Source: Maribacter sp. (GTDB lineage: Bacteria; Bacteroidota; Bacteroidia; Flavobacteriales; Flavobacteriaceae). From it: a stretch of DNA of 64,000 nt. The notes below the pieces were generated by a model, which had not been told where the DNA came from, did no database searches, and saw only the letters and a list, made by a program, of their open reading frames with translations. The DNA lies in the NCBI RefSeq assembly GCF_016744255.1, contig NZ_JADGES010000003.1, forward strand, positions 41,513-105,512. Reading direction: 5' to 3'. Below, one piece after another: positions 16,958 through 26,047 of the stretch (the stretch's first letter is position 1; each line of letters begins with the position of its first letter). The translations under genes were made by a program, and so were the position numbers.

Positions 16958-19450
16958 CTAGAAGGTATAACCAACACTTAATAAATAGTTTCTTGGTGCA
17001 CCAGGAAATAACCTGACATAATTGTAACCTCCAACCCAATGTGTTTTATCAAAAACATTGTTTATAGTTGCTCTTAAAGCAAATTTGTCTACTTGATAAC
17101 TTACTCCGAAATCGGCAACTGTATATGAAGGAAATTTAAGTTCTGGCCCGTCTGTAGAATTTCTTTCGGATACAAAGTTTGTCCCAAGATTAAAACTAAT
17201 TCCACTTAACCCACCATTTGTAATTGCATATTTCGCAAATACACCTCCTTGATGTTTTGGTGCATTTTGCCTAGTGTCACCTTCTTTAAAATCTGAATCT
17301 GCTGGAGTAGATTCAAAAATGGCTTCATTAAATGCATAATTGGCAGTAATACTAAAGTTTTTATTTACTCTACCCATAACATCCAGTTCCAATCCTTTGG
17401 AACTTGTTTCTCCTATTTGAATTAATTTATCCGAATTATTTGGGTCATCAACCAGTTCATTTTTTTGTGCGATACTATAAATAGCCAAATTTGCGGCAAG
17501 TCTATTGCTAAAGAACTCCCCTTTTAAACCAAATTCTACCATTCGACCTTCTAAAGGATCAAAAGGGCCTCCTACATCGATGGCAAGATTGCTAGCTCTC
17601 TGTGGCTCAAAACTCTCCGTATATGTGCCATATGCGTTAATATTGTCTGTTATACCATAAACCAATCCTACTCTTGGTATAAGTTTATTTTGCTTTATTT
17701 TTTCTTCTTCGCTGGTCTTATACCCTTCGTAATCATAATAGTTATTAAAACGCATTCCTAATAACACCTGTAATTTATTTATTGTAATTTGATTCTGTAA
17801 ATAATAACCTGTGGTAAAGTACTTGGTAGCATCATAACCACGGCTTCTTAAAATATAATCGTTAGGATAAGCTAAGGTATAGTTGGGGTTTACAAGGTCA
17901 AAATGTGGAATGTTGGGTATTGGGTTTCCATCTCCATCCAATTGAAAATCTGAAATATTAGCTGGGTTAAAACTTCCAACGGTACCATCAAGTTTAAGAT
18001 AATCATTACTTCCTGTCCAAATTGCACCACCACCTAGGGGTCTAACCTGTTGCGCATAATCAAAACCTAAGAGTATTTTATGTTTTACCTGTCCTGTTTC
18101 CGCATTGAAAACAAAGTAATTAGAAATATTGTCCGTAACACGTTTTTGCTGTCTTGCCGAAATTCGCATGCCCATTAGTGTAGGTATTTCATTACCATTA
18201 GCATCGAGTGCAAATCTGTTAGAAGTACGATGCTCAAATAAATCTTCCTCATTTATATATTTCATATAGGAAGAATTGAACGATATTTTATCACTAAACC
18301 TATGGTTAAGGGATAATGTAAAATAATTTACATTACTTATATGGTAATCATTGGTGGCACCAATAGCAAAATTAATAGGTGTGTTATTGGGGTCATCCAA
18401 TTTTGCTCCAGCCGATGCTCCAAAAATAGGTTGTCCTCTATCCAATTTTCCGTCAAATTTTTGAATTACCAAATCAAAGTTAATACTGGTTTTATCTGTT
18501 GGTAGAAAGGATATGGAAGGAGCGATTAACAGCGTTTTGTTTTCTTGTAAATCTCTAAAGGAATCAGAATTCTCGTAGGCAATATTAAGCCTATATAACA
18601 ATGATTTACTTTTGTTCATTGGCCCCGTAAAATCTAAAGATGAACGCAAAGTATTAAAGCTACCTGTTGTAAAGTTGATAGATTTTCTATCTTCGGTAAG
18701 AGGTTTCTTGGTTACCCTGTTCATAGTACCTCCTGGACTAGAATTACCAAACATAGCAGATGCAGGTCCTTTTAATACTTCAACACGCTCTATATTAGCA
18801 AGTAAAGGTTGTGGACCAAACAGTCCTATTACACGTAAACCATTGATATAAGTTTCCCCAGACCTAAAGCCTCGCATGGAAAAATCATCATACCAAGAAT
18901 ATTGGTTTACACCACTTACATTTTTTACAATATCGTTGACACGATATGCCTGTTGGTCTGCAAATATTTCTTTGGTTACATAGCTTATAGCTTGCGGGAT
19001 ATCCTTTATTTTTGTTGCTGTTTTTGTTGCTGCAAAGGTTTCATCATTCTTATATGTTTTGGCTTTTCTTCCAATTATTTCTACCTCCTGTAATTGCGTA
19101 CTATTTTCTAATAAAATAAAATTCTCGGTATTAGATCCTGTAGAGCCAACAGTAATCTCTTTTCTAATAGTTTTATAGCCTATATAGCTAACTACCATAA
19201 TGTGCTCTCCTTGTGGAGCGTACAAATTAAAAGTTCCGTTTTCATCTGAAGACGTACCATAACTTGTATTTTCTAACACTATGGTTGCAAATGGGACCAG
19301 ACTACCATTTTCAGTAGTTATTTTTCCTGCTACTTCAAATTTCTCTGTATTCGTCTGAGCTACACAAGATTGTATTTTAAAACAACACAAGAGAATCATA
19401 GCTATTTTTACTACATATGATGTGCGTATATTAAGTGTAAAATATTTCAT
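16958..19450 (-). CDS. TonB-dependent siderophore receptor (FhuA/FoxA type)
   Basis: The 830-residue receptor has a signal peptide (VVKIAMILLCCFKIQSCVAQ), a carboxypeptidase-regulatory-like domain (VAGKITTENGSLVPFATIVLE, about residues 40-115), a plug and a 22-strand barrel. The plug shows the siderophore-receptor signatures IPQAISYVTKEI, FSMRGFRSGETYINGLRV and LKGPASAMFGNSSPGGTMNRVTKKP; the barrel ends in YLLSVGYTF. It imports ferric siderophores with TonB energy. It precedes a PepSY gene and follows the methyltransferase gene on the same strand with a strong hairpin between. No Fur-like box sits directly ahead of it, so it may depend on the promoter at 20726-20765. Confidence 0.92.
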   Translation of the reverse strand: MKYFTLNIRTSYVVKIAMILLCCFKIQSCVAQTNTEKFEVAGKITTENGSLVPFATIVLENTSYGTSSDENGTFNLYAPQGEHIMVVSYIGYKTIRKEITVGSTGSNTENFILLENSTQLQEVEIIGRKAKTYKNDETFAATKTATKIKDIPQAISYVTKEIFADQQAYRVNDIVKNVSGVNQYSWYDDFSMRGFRSGETYINGLRVIGLFGPQPLLANIERVEVLKGPASAMFGNSSPGGTMNRVTKKPLTEDRKSINFTTGSFNTLRSSLDFTGPMNKSKSLLYRLNIAYENSDSFRDLQENKTLLIAPSISFLPTDKTSINFDLVIQKFDGKLDRGQPIFGASAGAKLDDPNNTPINFAIGATNDYHISNVNYFTLSLNHRFSDKISFNSSYMKYINEEDLFEHRTSNRFALDANGNEIPTLMGMRISARQQKRVTDNISNYFVFNAETGQVKHKILLGFDYAQQVRPLGGGAIWTGSNDYLKLDGTVGSFNPANISDFQLDGDGNPIPNIPHFDLVNPNYTLAYPNDYILRSRGYDATKYFTTGYYLQNQITINKLQVLLGMRFNNYYDYEGYKTSEEEKIKQNKLIPRVGLVYGITDNINAYGTYTESFEPQRASNLAIDVGGPFDPLEGRMVEFGLKGEFFSNRLAANLAIYSIAQKNELVDDPNNSDKLIQIGETSSKGLELDVMGRVNKNFSITANYAFNEAIFESTPADSDFKEGDTRQNAPKHQGGVFAKYAITNGGLSGISFNLGTNFVSERNSTDGPELKFPSYTVADFGVSYQVDKFALRATINNVFDKTHWVGGYNYVRLFPGAPRNYLLSVGYTF

Positions 19451-19499
19451 ATTTTTATAAAAAATGTTAATTTAATTTTAAGGATTGATTCGCATTTAT

Positions 19500-19538
19500 C
19501 CAGTATGTAGTTTGTCGACGGCATACTGGTTTTTTTTT
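19500..19538 (+). terminator. Strong hairpin with T tract on the + strand between methyltransferase and siderophore receptor genes
   Basis: CCAGTATG (19500-19507) pairs with CATACTGG (19522-19529), followed on the + strand by nine T. Both neighbouring genes read on the minus strand, where the hairpin is preceded by A and lacks a T tract. It may be a terminator for antisense transcription or an mRNA-stabilising structure upstream of the receptor message. Confidence 0.5.
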
Positions 19539-19578
19539 ATTTAAGGAGCTCTTACTTCTTTCATTACTTATATTCTTT

Positions 19579-20265
19579 TTATTTAGTTAAAACAACGATA
19601 GAATAGTCTCTATCCACCCAATCTCCAGTTTTACTCTTTACTTTCTCTTTTTTACTAGTTATTGTCATCAATACAAAATCGGTTTTATCCACTAAATCTA
19701 TTATTTTTGGAGAATCATACAATTCAAAAAAATTAGTTTGCGCCACAAAAGGCAATTTTTCCATACAGGAACTATTAACAAATGTTAGTACAAATTTTCC
19801 ATTAGGTTTTAGTACTCTATATATTTCCTTCAAAAGAGCAACTGGATTATTCCAAAAATAAATAGTATTAACAGAAAATACGTTGTCAAAAAAATTAAGG
19901 ACATAAGGTATTTTCTGACCATCATACAACGAAAATAAAGCTTGCCCTTTCTCTACATAAGAAGCATTTATACGTTGCGCTTCTTTTTGCATTACTTCTG
20001 ATATCTCCATTCCAAAATATCGAAGTTGAGCCCCTTCTTTTAATAGATCTGGTAAATGAGAACAATTTCCGTGACCTAGTTCTAGCACTCTCTTGTTATT
20101 TTTTAATTTAAGCGATAAAACGCTTTCCTTAATCATTCCTTCGTTACTAAAATGTAACAATTCACCTATTTCTTTTCCTTCACTACCAGATGGACAACTA
20201 AGTTGAGCAGCAATTTCTTTTAAATTTTCTACACTTACAGTAGGTACCTTCTTTTGTTTACCCAT
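19579..20265 (-). CDS. Class I SAM-dependent methyltransferase
   Basis: From the ATG at 20265 the protein has about 228 residues (a GTG at 20271 is also in frame). The SAM-binding motif I is VLELGHGNCSHLPDLL, followed by YFGMEISEVMQKEAQRI (motif Post I) and a methyltransferase_11-type segment FDNVFSVNTIYFWNNPVALLKEIYRVLKPNGKFVLTFV. The substrate is unknown. It starts 7 bp after the cysteine-cluster gene and lies in an iron-acquisition context, which suggests an iron-responsive role, perhaps on a metallophore or metabolite (inference). Confidence 0.85.
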   Translation of the reverse strand: MGKQKKVPTVSVENLKEIAAQLSCPSGSEGKEIGELLHFSNEGMIKESVLSLKLKNNKRVLELGHGNCSHLPDLLKEGAQLRYFGMEISEVMQKEAQRINASYVEKGQALFSLYDGQKIPYVLNFFDNVFSVNTIYFWNNPVALLKEIYRVLKPNGKFVLTFVNSSCMEKLPFVAQTNFFELYDSPKIIDLVDKTDFVLMTITSKKEKVKSKTGDWVDRDYSIVVLTK

Positions 20266-20272
20266 TACCACT

Positions 20273-20611
20273 TTATTTAATCCTATTTTTTTTAAAAGTG
20301 GCGTCCATATTTAAAATAAACTGAGTTCCTACAATTAAATCTTCTAGTTCTTCTAAAATGTCATTATCTACTTTTAAACAAATGTCAATTAAAGGAGTAG
20401 TTGTCCATATCTTATTGCATTGCTTTCCATTACACTGTTCACAATTACATGGTTGGTCAGCATTACGAACAATATCTAATAAATTAGCCAACTCTTTGGT
20501 AGACATAAAAACCCCCACAATTCCTAGAATCATTTGCAACGAGCTGTTAGCATTTATAGTGCTACTCACCTTATAGCATGCTCCAAAATTGTTCTCATAA
20601 ATTAATTTCAT
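20273..20611 (-). CDS. Small cysteine-cluster protein (DUF6686-like?)
   Basis: 112 residues with no signal peptide. It begins KLIYENNFGACYKV and carries a central cluster PCNCEQCNGKQCNK, a C-x-C-x2-C-x4-C arrangement that could bind a metal. It continues TPLIDICLKVDNDILEELEDLI and ends with a short basic tail. The outline resembles the DUF6686 family of Bacteroidota; I cannot confirm that by eye. It is the first gene of a minus-strand unit with the methyltransferase, driven from a Fur-like promoter region. A role in iron sensing, storage or transfer is conjecture. Confidence 0.7.
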   Translation of the reverse strand: MKLIYENNFGACYKVSSTINANSSLQMILGIVGVFMSTKELANLLDIVRNADQPCNCEQCNGKQCNKIWTTTPLIDICLKVDNDILEELEDLIVGTQFILNMDATFKKNRIK

Positions 20612-20699
20612 ACTACCCCTTTATTTAAATGTTATGTGAATATTTTATTCCTATATCTAAATAAATAATTGATAAAAAAAATTAAAATATTTTTTTATT

Positions 20700-20722
20700 T
20701 AGAATCATTCTACATAGATTTG
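20700..20722 (+). promoter_or_regulatory. Fur-type inverted repeat and -7 box of the siderophore-receptor operon
   Basis: TAGAATCATTCTA (20700-20712) is a perfect 6-1-6 inverted repeat like Fur boxes. It stands directly before TAGATTTG (20715-20722), an exact TAnnTTTG box on the + strand. No clear -33 TTG is present at the usual distance. The predicted start is near 20728, about 67 nt before the ATG at 20795. Confidence 0.55.
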
Positions 20723-20725
20723 CTG

Positions 20726-20765
20726 CAAATATAATATTATTTTTATTTATTCTAAATAAGAATAA
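20726..20765 (-). promoter_or_regulatory. Opposing -7 box and second Fur-type repeat for the cysteine-cluster/methyltransferase unit
   Basis: TATATTTG on the minus strand (20726-20733) is an exact TAnnTTTG box. The inverted repeat TTATTCT-N5-AGAATAA (20747-20765) covers its -20 to -33 zone. It faces the + strand box at 20715-20722 with only three bases between, so the two promoters overlap head to head. Confidence 0.5.
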
Positions 20766-20794
20766 GTGCTAATTAACACACAATTTATAATTAA

Positions 20795-23221
20795 ATGAAA
20801 AACCGATTATTTCCCCTTCTAGCTTTACTATTATCGTTTGCTTCTTCCCTTGCACAAAACGGAAGTATAAAAGGCTCCATAACCGATAATACCCAAACAC
20901 CAATCTTGGGAGTTAACATTTTGATTAAAAATTCAACCCAAGGTGTACAATCCAACGAGAATGGAATATTTGAAATAACGAACGTTGAAAATGGCGATTA
21001 CACCCTTATTATTTCCTATTTGGGTTTTAAAACTAAAGAGATTCCATTTTCGATACTTAATAACGAGACAAGTACTTTAGATACAATTATCCTATATGAA
21101 GGTAATGAACTATTGACCGAAGTTGTAGTGGTAGGTGAACGTAGAAATAAATTCTCCAGAAAAAAAACGGCCTATGTTTCTAAATTACCATTAAAAGATT
21201 TAGAAAACTCTCAAGTATACTCTACAATTACTAATGAAATATTAGTGTCTCAATCTGTAACCACTTTCTCTGAAGCTCTCCAAAACGCAGTTGGTGTAGA
21301 TCAATTATGGCCTTCAACGGGTAGAAGTGGCGATGGTGCTGGTTATTATTCCTTAAGAGGATTTTCTATACAGCCAAAATTAGTAAACGGCATTGCTGGT
21401 ATTACTAATGGTTTTATAAACCCTTCTAACGTAGAGCGCATAGAGGTTATAAAAGGACCTTCTGCGACATTGTTTGGTAACTCTGTGAGTTCTTATGGCG
21501 GACTAATTAATATTGTTACTAAAAAACCCTATAACGGAACAGGAGGAAATATTTCTGTTGCAGGTGGTTCATTCAATTTTAAAAAAGCGACTATCGATTT
21601 AAATGTAACGGATAAAGCAAGTGAAAAATTCTCATTACGTTTTAATGCTGGTTTTCAATCTCAAGACAGTTGGCAAGATGCGGGCTTTAATGAATCTGTA
21701 TTTATGGCTCCAGCAATTTCTTACAAAGTAAACAATAAGCTAACCTTAAACTTAAGCTTAGAAGCATCAAACACCGAACAAACCAATGCCGTTTTCTTAT
21801 TTTTAAACAGGTCTGCACCATTGGCATTTAATAATCTGGAGGAGTTAAATTATGATTACAACAAATCGTTAACAGATGATAGTGTTACTATTAAAAACCC
21901 AACACATAACTATCGTGGAGAAATTGCATACAAAATAACAGATAACTGGTCTTCTCAAACTATTTTTTCTGGTGGTAGTGCAAAATCAAAAGGGTATTAT
22001 TCGTATTTGTGGAATGCCGCTGATTGGAGTTCAGGTACTCCCCAACCAACTCCTAATTTTGCTTTATATGCGCAAAGAACGGATGCAAAAACGAACACAC
22101 TAAACCTACAACAAAATTTTATTGGTGATTTTAAACTAGCTTCTGTAAGAAATCGGATCGTAATTGGAGCGGATTATTTAGAGTCTCAAATCATTGATAA
22201 TGGTTCGGGATACGGATTAGTACAAGGGGTAAATGCTCAAGGACAAGTACTTCAAGGGTTACCAATAAATAATAACAGTATTGAAGCTGTTATAAGTGGA
22301 ACTCAAAATTCTAATACAGATACCAATCAGAATTTCTTAGGTATTTATGCATCCGATGTTATAAATATTCTTCCTAAACTATCCTTAGCATTAGGAGTTC
22401 GTTACGATAGATTTAATTACAAAGGGGATAAAAACAACCTAGCAGATGATGAAAAAGAATATATAAAATCAACTTTTTCTCCAAAATTCGGTGTTGTATA
22501 TCAACCCATATTAAACAAATTATCTGTTTTTGCTAATTATCAAAATGGATATACCTATGTTAACCCTGAAATTATCCCTGTTAACTCCGCAGATCCAACA
22601 GCAGGAACAACACTTCAATCCTACGACTTAGAAAAAGCAAATCAATTTGAAATTGGTATAAAATCTAATCTATTTAACAATAAAGTAGATGCTACCATAA
22701 ATTATTACAACGTTACTGTAGATGATAAAGTAATGGGCTACGGAGCTTCAAAACAACAAGATGGAACTGTAAAAAGTAAAGGGGTAGAATTAGAGTTACA
22801 CTCCAACCCCATTGGTGGATTAAATATTAAAGGGGGAGCTAGTTATAACGATGCTGAAGTAACAAAATCACTATCAAGACCAGACTTAATTGGCAAACGT
22901 TTTGAACAAGCTGGACCAGAAGTATCTTACAATTTTTGGGCAGATTATAAATTTCAAAATGGCTTTATTAAAAACTTTGGCTTAGGTGCAGGTTTTAATG
23001 GTGCCAGTAAGTACAACACAGTGTCTGGTTACCCTAACATTGGTGAGTTCTACTTACCTGCATACACCCTTTTTAATGCATCTGCTTATTATGATATTAA
23101 TAAAGTAAGAATTAGTGTTAAAGCAAATAACCTAACAGATAAGCAATACTACAAAGGCTGGAGTACTATTACACCACAAAGAACCCGTTCTATTATAGCC
23201 ACGGTTACCTATAAGTTTTAA
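20795..23221 (+). CDS. TonB-dependent siderophore receptor
   Basis: The 808-residue protein has a signal peptide (KNRLFPLLALLLSFASSLAQ), a carboxypeptidase-regulatory-like domain (IKGSITDNTQTPILGVNILIKN, about residues 24-100), a plug and a barrel. Siderophore-type plug motifs are VTTFSEALQNAVGVDQLWP, YYSLRGFSIQPKLVNG and VERIEVIKGPSATLFGN followed by GGLINIVTKKPYNG. It ends RSIIATVTYKF. It heads an operon with two small membrane proteins and a PepSY protein, a gene set known from siderophore loci. Fur-like sites ahead of it suggest iron repression. Confidence 0.93.
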   Translation: MKNRLFPLLALLLSFASSLAQNGSIKGSITDNTQTPILGVNILIKNSTQGVQSNENGIFEITNVENGDYTLIISYLGFKTKEIPFSILNNETSTLDTIILYEGNELLTEVVVVGERRNKFSRKKTAYVSKLPLKDLENSQVYSTITNEILVSQSVTTFSEALQNAVGVDQLWPSTGRSGDGAGYYSLRGFSIQPKLVNGIAGITNGFINPSNVERIEVIKGPSATLFGNSVSSYGGLINIVTKKPYNGTGGNISVAGGSFNFKKATIDLNVTDKASEKFSLRFNAGFQSQDSWQDAGFNESVFMAPAISYKVNNKLTLNLSLEASNTEQTNAVFLFLNRSAPLAFNNLEELNYDYNKSLTDDSVTIKNPTHNYRGEIAYKITDNWSSQTIFSGGSAKSKGYYSYLWNAADWSSGTPQPTPNFALYAQRTDAKTNTLNLQQNFIGDFKLASVRNRIVIGADYLESQIIDNGSGYGLVQGVNAQGQVLQGLPINNNSIEAVISGTQNSNTDTNQNFLGIYASDVINILPKLSLALGVRYDRFNYKGDKNNLADDEKEYIKSTFSPKFGVVYQPILNKLSVFANYQNGYTYVNPEIIPVNSADPTAGTTLQSYDLEKANQFEIGIKSNLFNNKVDATINYYNVTVDDKVMGYGASKQQDGTVKSKGVELELHSNPIGGLNIKGGASYNDAEVTKSLSRPDLIGKRFEQAGPEVSYNFWADYKFQNGFIKNFGLGAGFNGASKYNTVSGYPNIGEFYLPAYTLFNASAYYDINKVRISVKANNLTDKQYYKGWSTITPQRTRSIIATVTYKF

Positions 23222-23277
23222 TATATATAATGAATGGATAATTTGAGTTAGTTGATTTTTTGAGTTTGTTAGTTTGG

Positions 23278-23306
23278 GCAACTCTAAGCACTTTGTTTAG
23301 GGTTGC
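23278..23306. other. Intergenic hairpin between receptor and downstream membrane genes
   Basis: GCAACTCTAA (23278-23287) pairs with TTAGGGTTGC (23297-23306) with one G-T wobble. No long T run follows, so it is more likely a processing, stability or attenuation element that sets different expression of receptor and downstream genes than a full terminator. Confidence 0.35.
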
Positions 23307-23326
23307 TTAGTTTATAAAAAGGAAAT

Positions 23327-23656
23327 ATGATAACAAGTAGTTTATTAGTAATTCTTATAGGAATTTTTTTTCTCTACAACACATCAGAGAAAGTAATGTT
23401 GCATCGTAGTTTGATCATTGAAAAGTGGGTACAAGCAAACCTGAAAGTTTCAAAATTCATAGGCCTTTCATGTCTTATCATTGCCTTGATAACTGCTATT
23501 ACAATATTCGGAAAAACTTCTGGATTCTTATTTTGGTTGCTTTCCTTAATGACAATTTTAGGATTGGTTATCCTCATCACCCCATTACAAAAACTATCAT
23601 ACAAACATATTTCAATCTTATTTACAATCCTTTTCATCCTAGAACTAACATTTTAA
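23327..23656 (+). CDS. Small membrane protein, DUF3325-like position and topology
   Basis: 109 residues with three to four hydrophobic segments (SSLLVILIGIFFLYNTS, FIGLSCLIIALITAITIF, FLFWLLSLMTILGLVILIT, ILFTILFILELTF). The soluble loop SEKVMLHRSLIIEKW follows helix one. Position between a siderophore receptor and PepSY protein, with length and topology, recalls DUF3325 proteins of proteobacterial siderophore operons. Sequence motifs are too few to be sure. A GGA motif lies just ahead of the ATG. It ends four bases before the next gene. Confidence 0.65.
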   Translation: MITSSLLVILIGIFFLYNTSEKVMLHRSLIIEKWVQANLKVSKFIGLSCLIIALITAITIFGKTSGFLFWLLSLMTILGLVILITPLQKLSYKHISILFTILFILELTF

Positions 23657-23659
23657 ACA

Positions 23660-23962
23660 ATGCCTGCAAATCTCAAATATTTAAACAAATCGCCCTGGCA
23701 ACAATTTGCTAAAATTTCATCAGGAATACTTGGTGGTTACATTATTACAGCTTTGTTACATATGTCTTTAGCATTGTGGCTACCCAATCATAGAGCGGTT
23801 TTAATAACTTCTATTTTCACAACCTTTATAGTTTGGTGCACCCTTTTAATTATACCGTTTTTATTTAAAAATGGATGGAAAGCTTGGGCATTATATATTC
23901 TAATTGCGCTGCTTTTATATGGAATATACTTTCTAGGAAATAAAAATAACCCCTTTATATAA
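23660..23962 (+). CDS. DUF3649-like small membrane protein
   Basis: 100 residues with three hydrophobic segments. The pattern SSGILGGYIITALLHMSLAL, then WLPNHRAVLITSIFTTF and GWKAWALYILIALLL, follows the DUF3649 layout (GGY in helix one, P-x2-RA before helix two, W-x-AW before helix three). These proteins accompany PepSY proteins in siderophore-uptake operons. Its stop overlaps the next start by one base (TAATG), indicating translational coupling to the PepSY protein. Confidence 0.65.
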   Translation: MPANLKYLNKSPWQQFAKISSGILGGYIITALLHMSLALWLPNHRAVLITSIFTTFIVWCTLLIIPFLFKNGWKAWALYILIALLLYGIYFLGNKNNPFI

Positions 23963-26037
23963 TGAGCAAAAGAAATTACAATGTATTCTTTAACACCCAT
24001 ACGGTTAGTGGCATAATTATAAGTTTTGCCTTATATGTTATTTTCTTTGCGGGAGCTTTTGCCTTATTTAAAGATGAAATTGCAATTTGGGAAGAAGGAA
24101 AACATACTTCTAATATAGAAAGGCTGGATATTGATTACGATAAGATACTTAAAAAATTAGACAATCAATATGATTTTACTGGTCGAGATTTACAAATTAA
24201 TTTTGAAGAAAAAAGCGACCATATATATATTTTTGCCGGAGCCAGTAAAGATTCTTTAGCCTCCGAAAAAGGAAAAGAAACTAATTACTTCTATGTAGAC
24301 ATAAAAGACGCAACAACAAAAACATATTCCCAACAATATAGTTTGGGTGAATTTTTATATAGATTACATTTCTTTGCACAAATACCAAATATTGGAATCT
24401 ACCTTGCCGGATTCGTTGCTTTCTTTTTTTTATTTGCTATTGTTACGGGAGTTATAATTCATTGGAAAAAAATAATTCCAAATTTCTATGCTTTTAATCC
24501 CAAAGTAGCCCTGAAACGAGTTTGGACAGATGCGCATACCGCACTAGGAATTATAGGTCTACCCTTTCAATTTATTTTCGCTGTAACAGGAGCCTATTTT
24601 TGTTTAAGCATATTAGTCTTAATTCCGGCAAACGCTCTATATAATAATAATCAAGAAAAATTATTAGAAGACCTAAGACCCGCCAGAAAAAATTATGAGT
24701 GGAGTGAAACCACAAATAAAGACATTCCTAGTTTTAACGCATTTGCAAAAAAAACTACCACCTATTGGAACAACCCTCACCTAACCAGAGGGTTCATTAA
24801 AAACTATAAAGGTTCTAATATGAAATACATTTTAGTTGGTGAACTTACGGACAAAGAAAAGTTTATAGGCATAGGTAGATTGGTATACAATTTAAAAACA
24901 GATACCATAACAGAAGAAAAAAAACCTAACAAATTATCCTATACCGAAGATTCACAACGTCTTTTAGGCCGCTTACACTTTGCTGATTTTGGAGGTGTTC
25001 CTGTAAAATTAATCTACTTCATATTATCCTTTATTACCTGCTTTGTAATCCTAACTGGTGTTCTTATTTGGATTGAAGCCCGCAATAAAAAGAGTATGAC
25101 ACTTAAACAGCGGTTATATACCGCTAAGGTTGGCCATATATATCTATCCATTTGTTTATCCATGCTCCCTGTAACCGCTCTAGCCTTTTTATTTGTAAAA
25201 ATATCTAATGGTTATTTTGAAGATAAACAAACGGCTATCTACTATTTCTTTTTTATTACTTGGCTAATTGCAATTCTTTTTTTCCGGTTCAAAAGAAATA
25301 ATTACTTCACGAATAAATATAGCTTATTACTTGGCTCTATTTTTGGGTTTTTGGTACCTATCTCTTCTGGAATAGTAACTGGCAATTGGCTTTGGATTAC
25401 CTATTCCCAGAATCAATTTTCTATTCTATTTATTGATGTTCTTTGGATAGTAATAGCCACAATCGCTCTTGTTTTTTACTTAAAAACAAAACCACAAATT
25501 AAAGAACAAAGTTCTTTTCAAAAAAACCCTATCGACTATAAGAACATCTCCAAACTAAAAGAAATAGAACCCAAAAAATCACTAAATACAAATACTACTA
25601 TGAATCCAATTTCAAAAACAAAAAGTAATAACAAAAACTATTTACCCATGAAAACAAAAATTATCAGCTTATGGCTCTTTATAATATTAGGGTTCATTTT
25701 TCATCATATTTACGGACTAGCAAGCGTGTTCTTCAACGAATCTGTATTTATAGAAGGTTCTACAGGAGAAACTCCTTTTTGGGCGCATCAATGGCGTATT
25801 TTAATGGAAGGATTAGCCTTTTTATTTGCCTTATTAACCGTACAATTATCTCAAAAATGGTTTCAATGGACGTCCTTTATTTGGGCTATTATAGTTGCCT
25901 TATTTAATGTATACCATGTTTCTGAAGCCATAATGCACGAGGCTACAAATTATTCTGAAATATTTATCTTATTACTAATGGCAGCAGCAAGTATCCTTTT
26001 AGTTATCCATTTAAACCAATGGAGAAAAGCTATATAA
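23962..26037 (+). CDS. PepSY-TM protein fused to an extra C-terminal membrane domain
   Basis: 691 residues. Residues 1 to about 510 form a PepSY-associated membrane protein with His-bearing segments FNTHTVSGIIISFALYV, EFLYRLHFFAQ, TDAHTALGIIGLPFQF and LLGRLHFADFGG, a likely inner-membrane reductase or transducer for ferric siderophores. A polar linker rich in Lys, Asn and Ser (about 515-560) leads to a second part of four helices (from about residue 563, MKTKIISLWLFIILGFIFHH, with HQWRILMEGLAFLFALL and YHVSEAIMHEATN). In-frame ATGs at residues 547 and 563 could restart translation of this second part. It is longer than the first PepSY protein of the window by about 250 residues. Confidence 0.85.
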   Translation: MSKRNYNVFFNTHTVSGIIISFALYVIFFAGAFALFKDEIAIWEEGKHTSNIERLDIDYDKILKKLDNQYDFTGRDLQINFEEKSDHIYIFAGASKDSLASEKGKETNYFYVDIKDATTKTYSQQYSLGEFLYRLHFFAQIPNIGIYLAGFVAFFFLFAIVTGVIIHWKKIIPNFYAFNPKVALKRVWTDAHTALGIIGLPFQFIFAVTGAYFCLSILVLIPANALYNNNQEKLLEDLRPARKNYEWSETTNKDIPSFNAFAKKTTTYWNNPHLTRGFIKNYKGSNMKYILVGELTDKEKFIGIGRLVYNLKTDTITEEKKPNKLSYTEDSQRLLGRLHFADFGGVPVKLIYFILSFITCFVILTGVLIWIEARNKKSMTLKQRLYTAKVGHIYLSICLSMLPVTALAFLFVKISNGYFEDKQTAIYYFFFITWLIAILFFRFKRNNYFTNKYSLLLGSIFGFLVPISSGIVTGNWLWITYSQNQFSILFIDVLWIVIATIALVFYLKTKPQIKEQSSFQKNPIDYKNISKLKEIEPKKSLNTNTTMNPISKTKSNNKNYLPMKTKIISLWLFIILGFIFHHIYGLASVFFNESVFIEGSTGETPFWAHQWRILMEGLAFLFALLTVQLSQKWFQWTSFIWAIIVALFNVYHVSEAIMHEATNYSEIFILLLMAAASILLVIHLNQWRKAI

Positions 26038-26047
26038 ATAATCTAAA

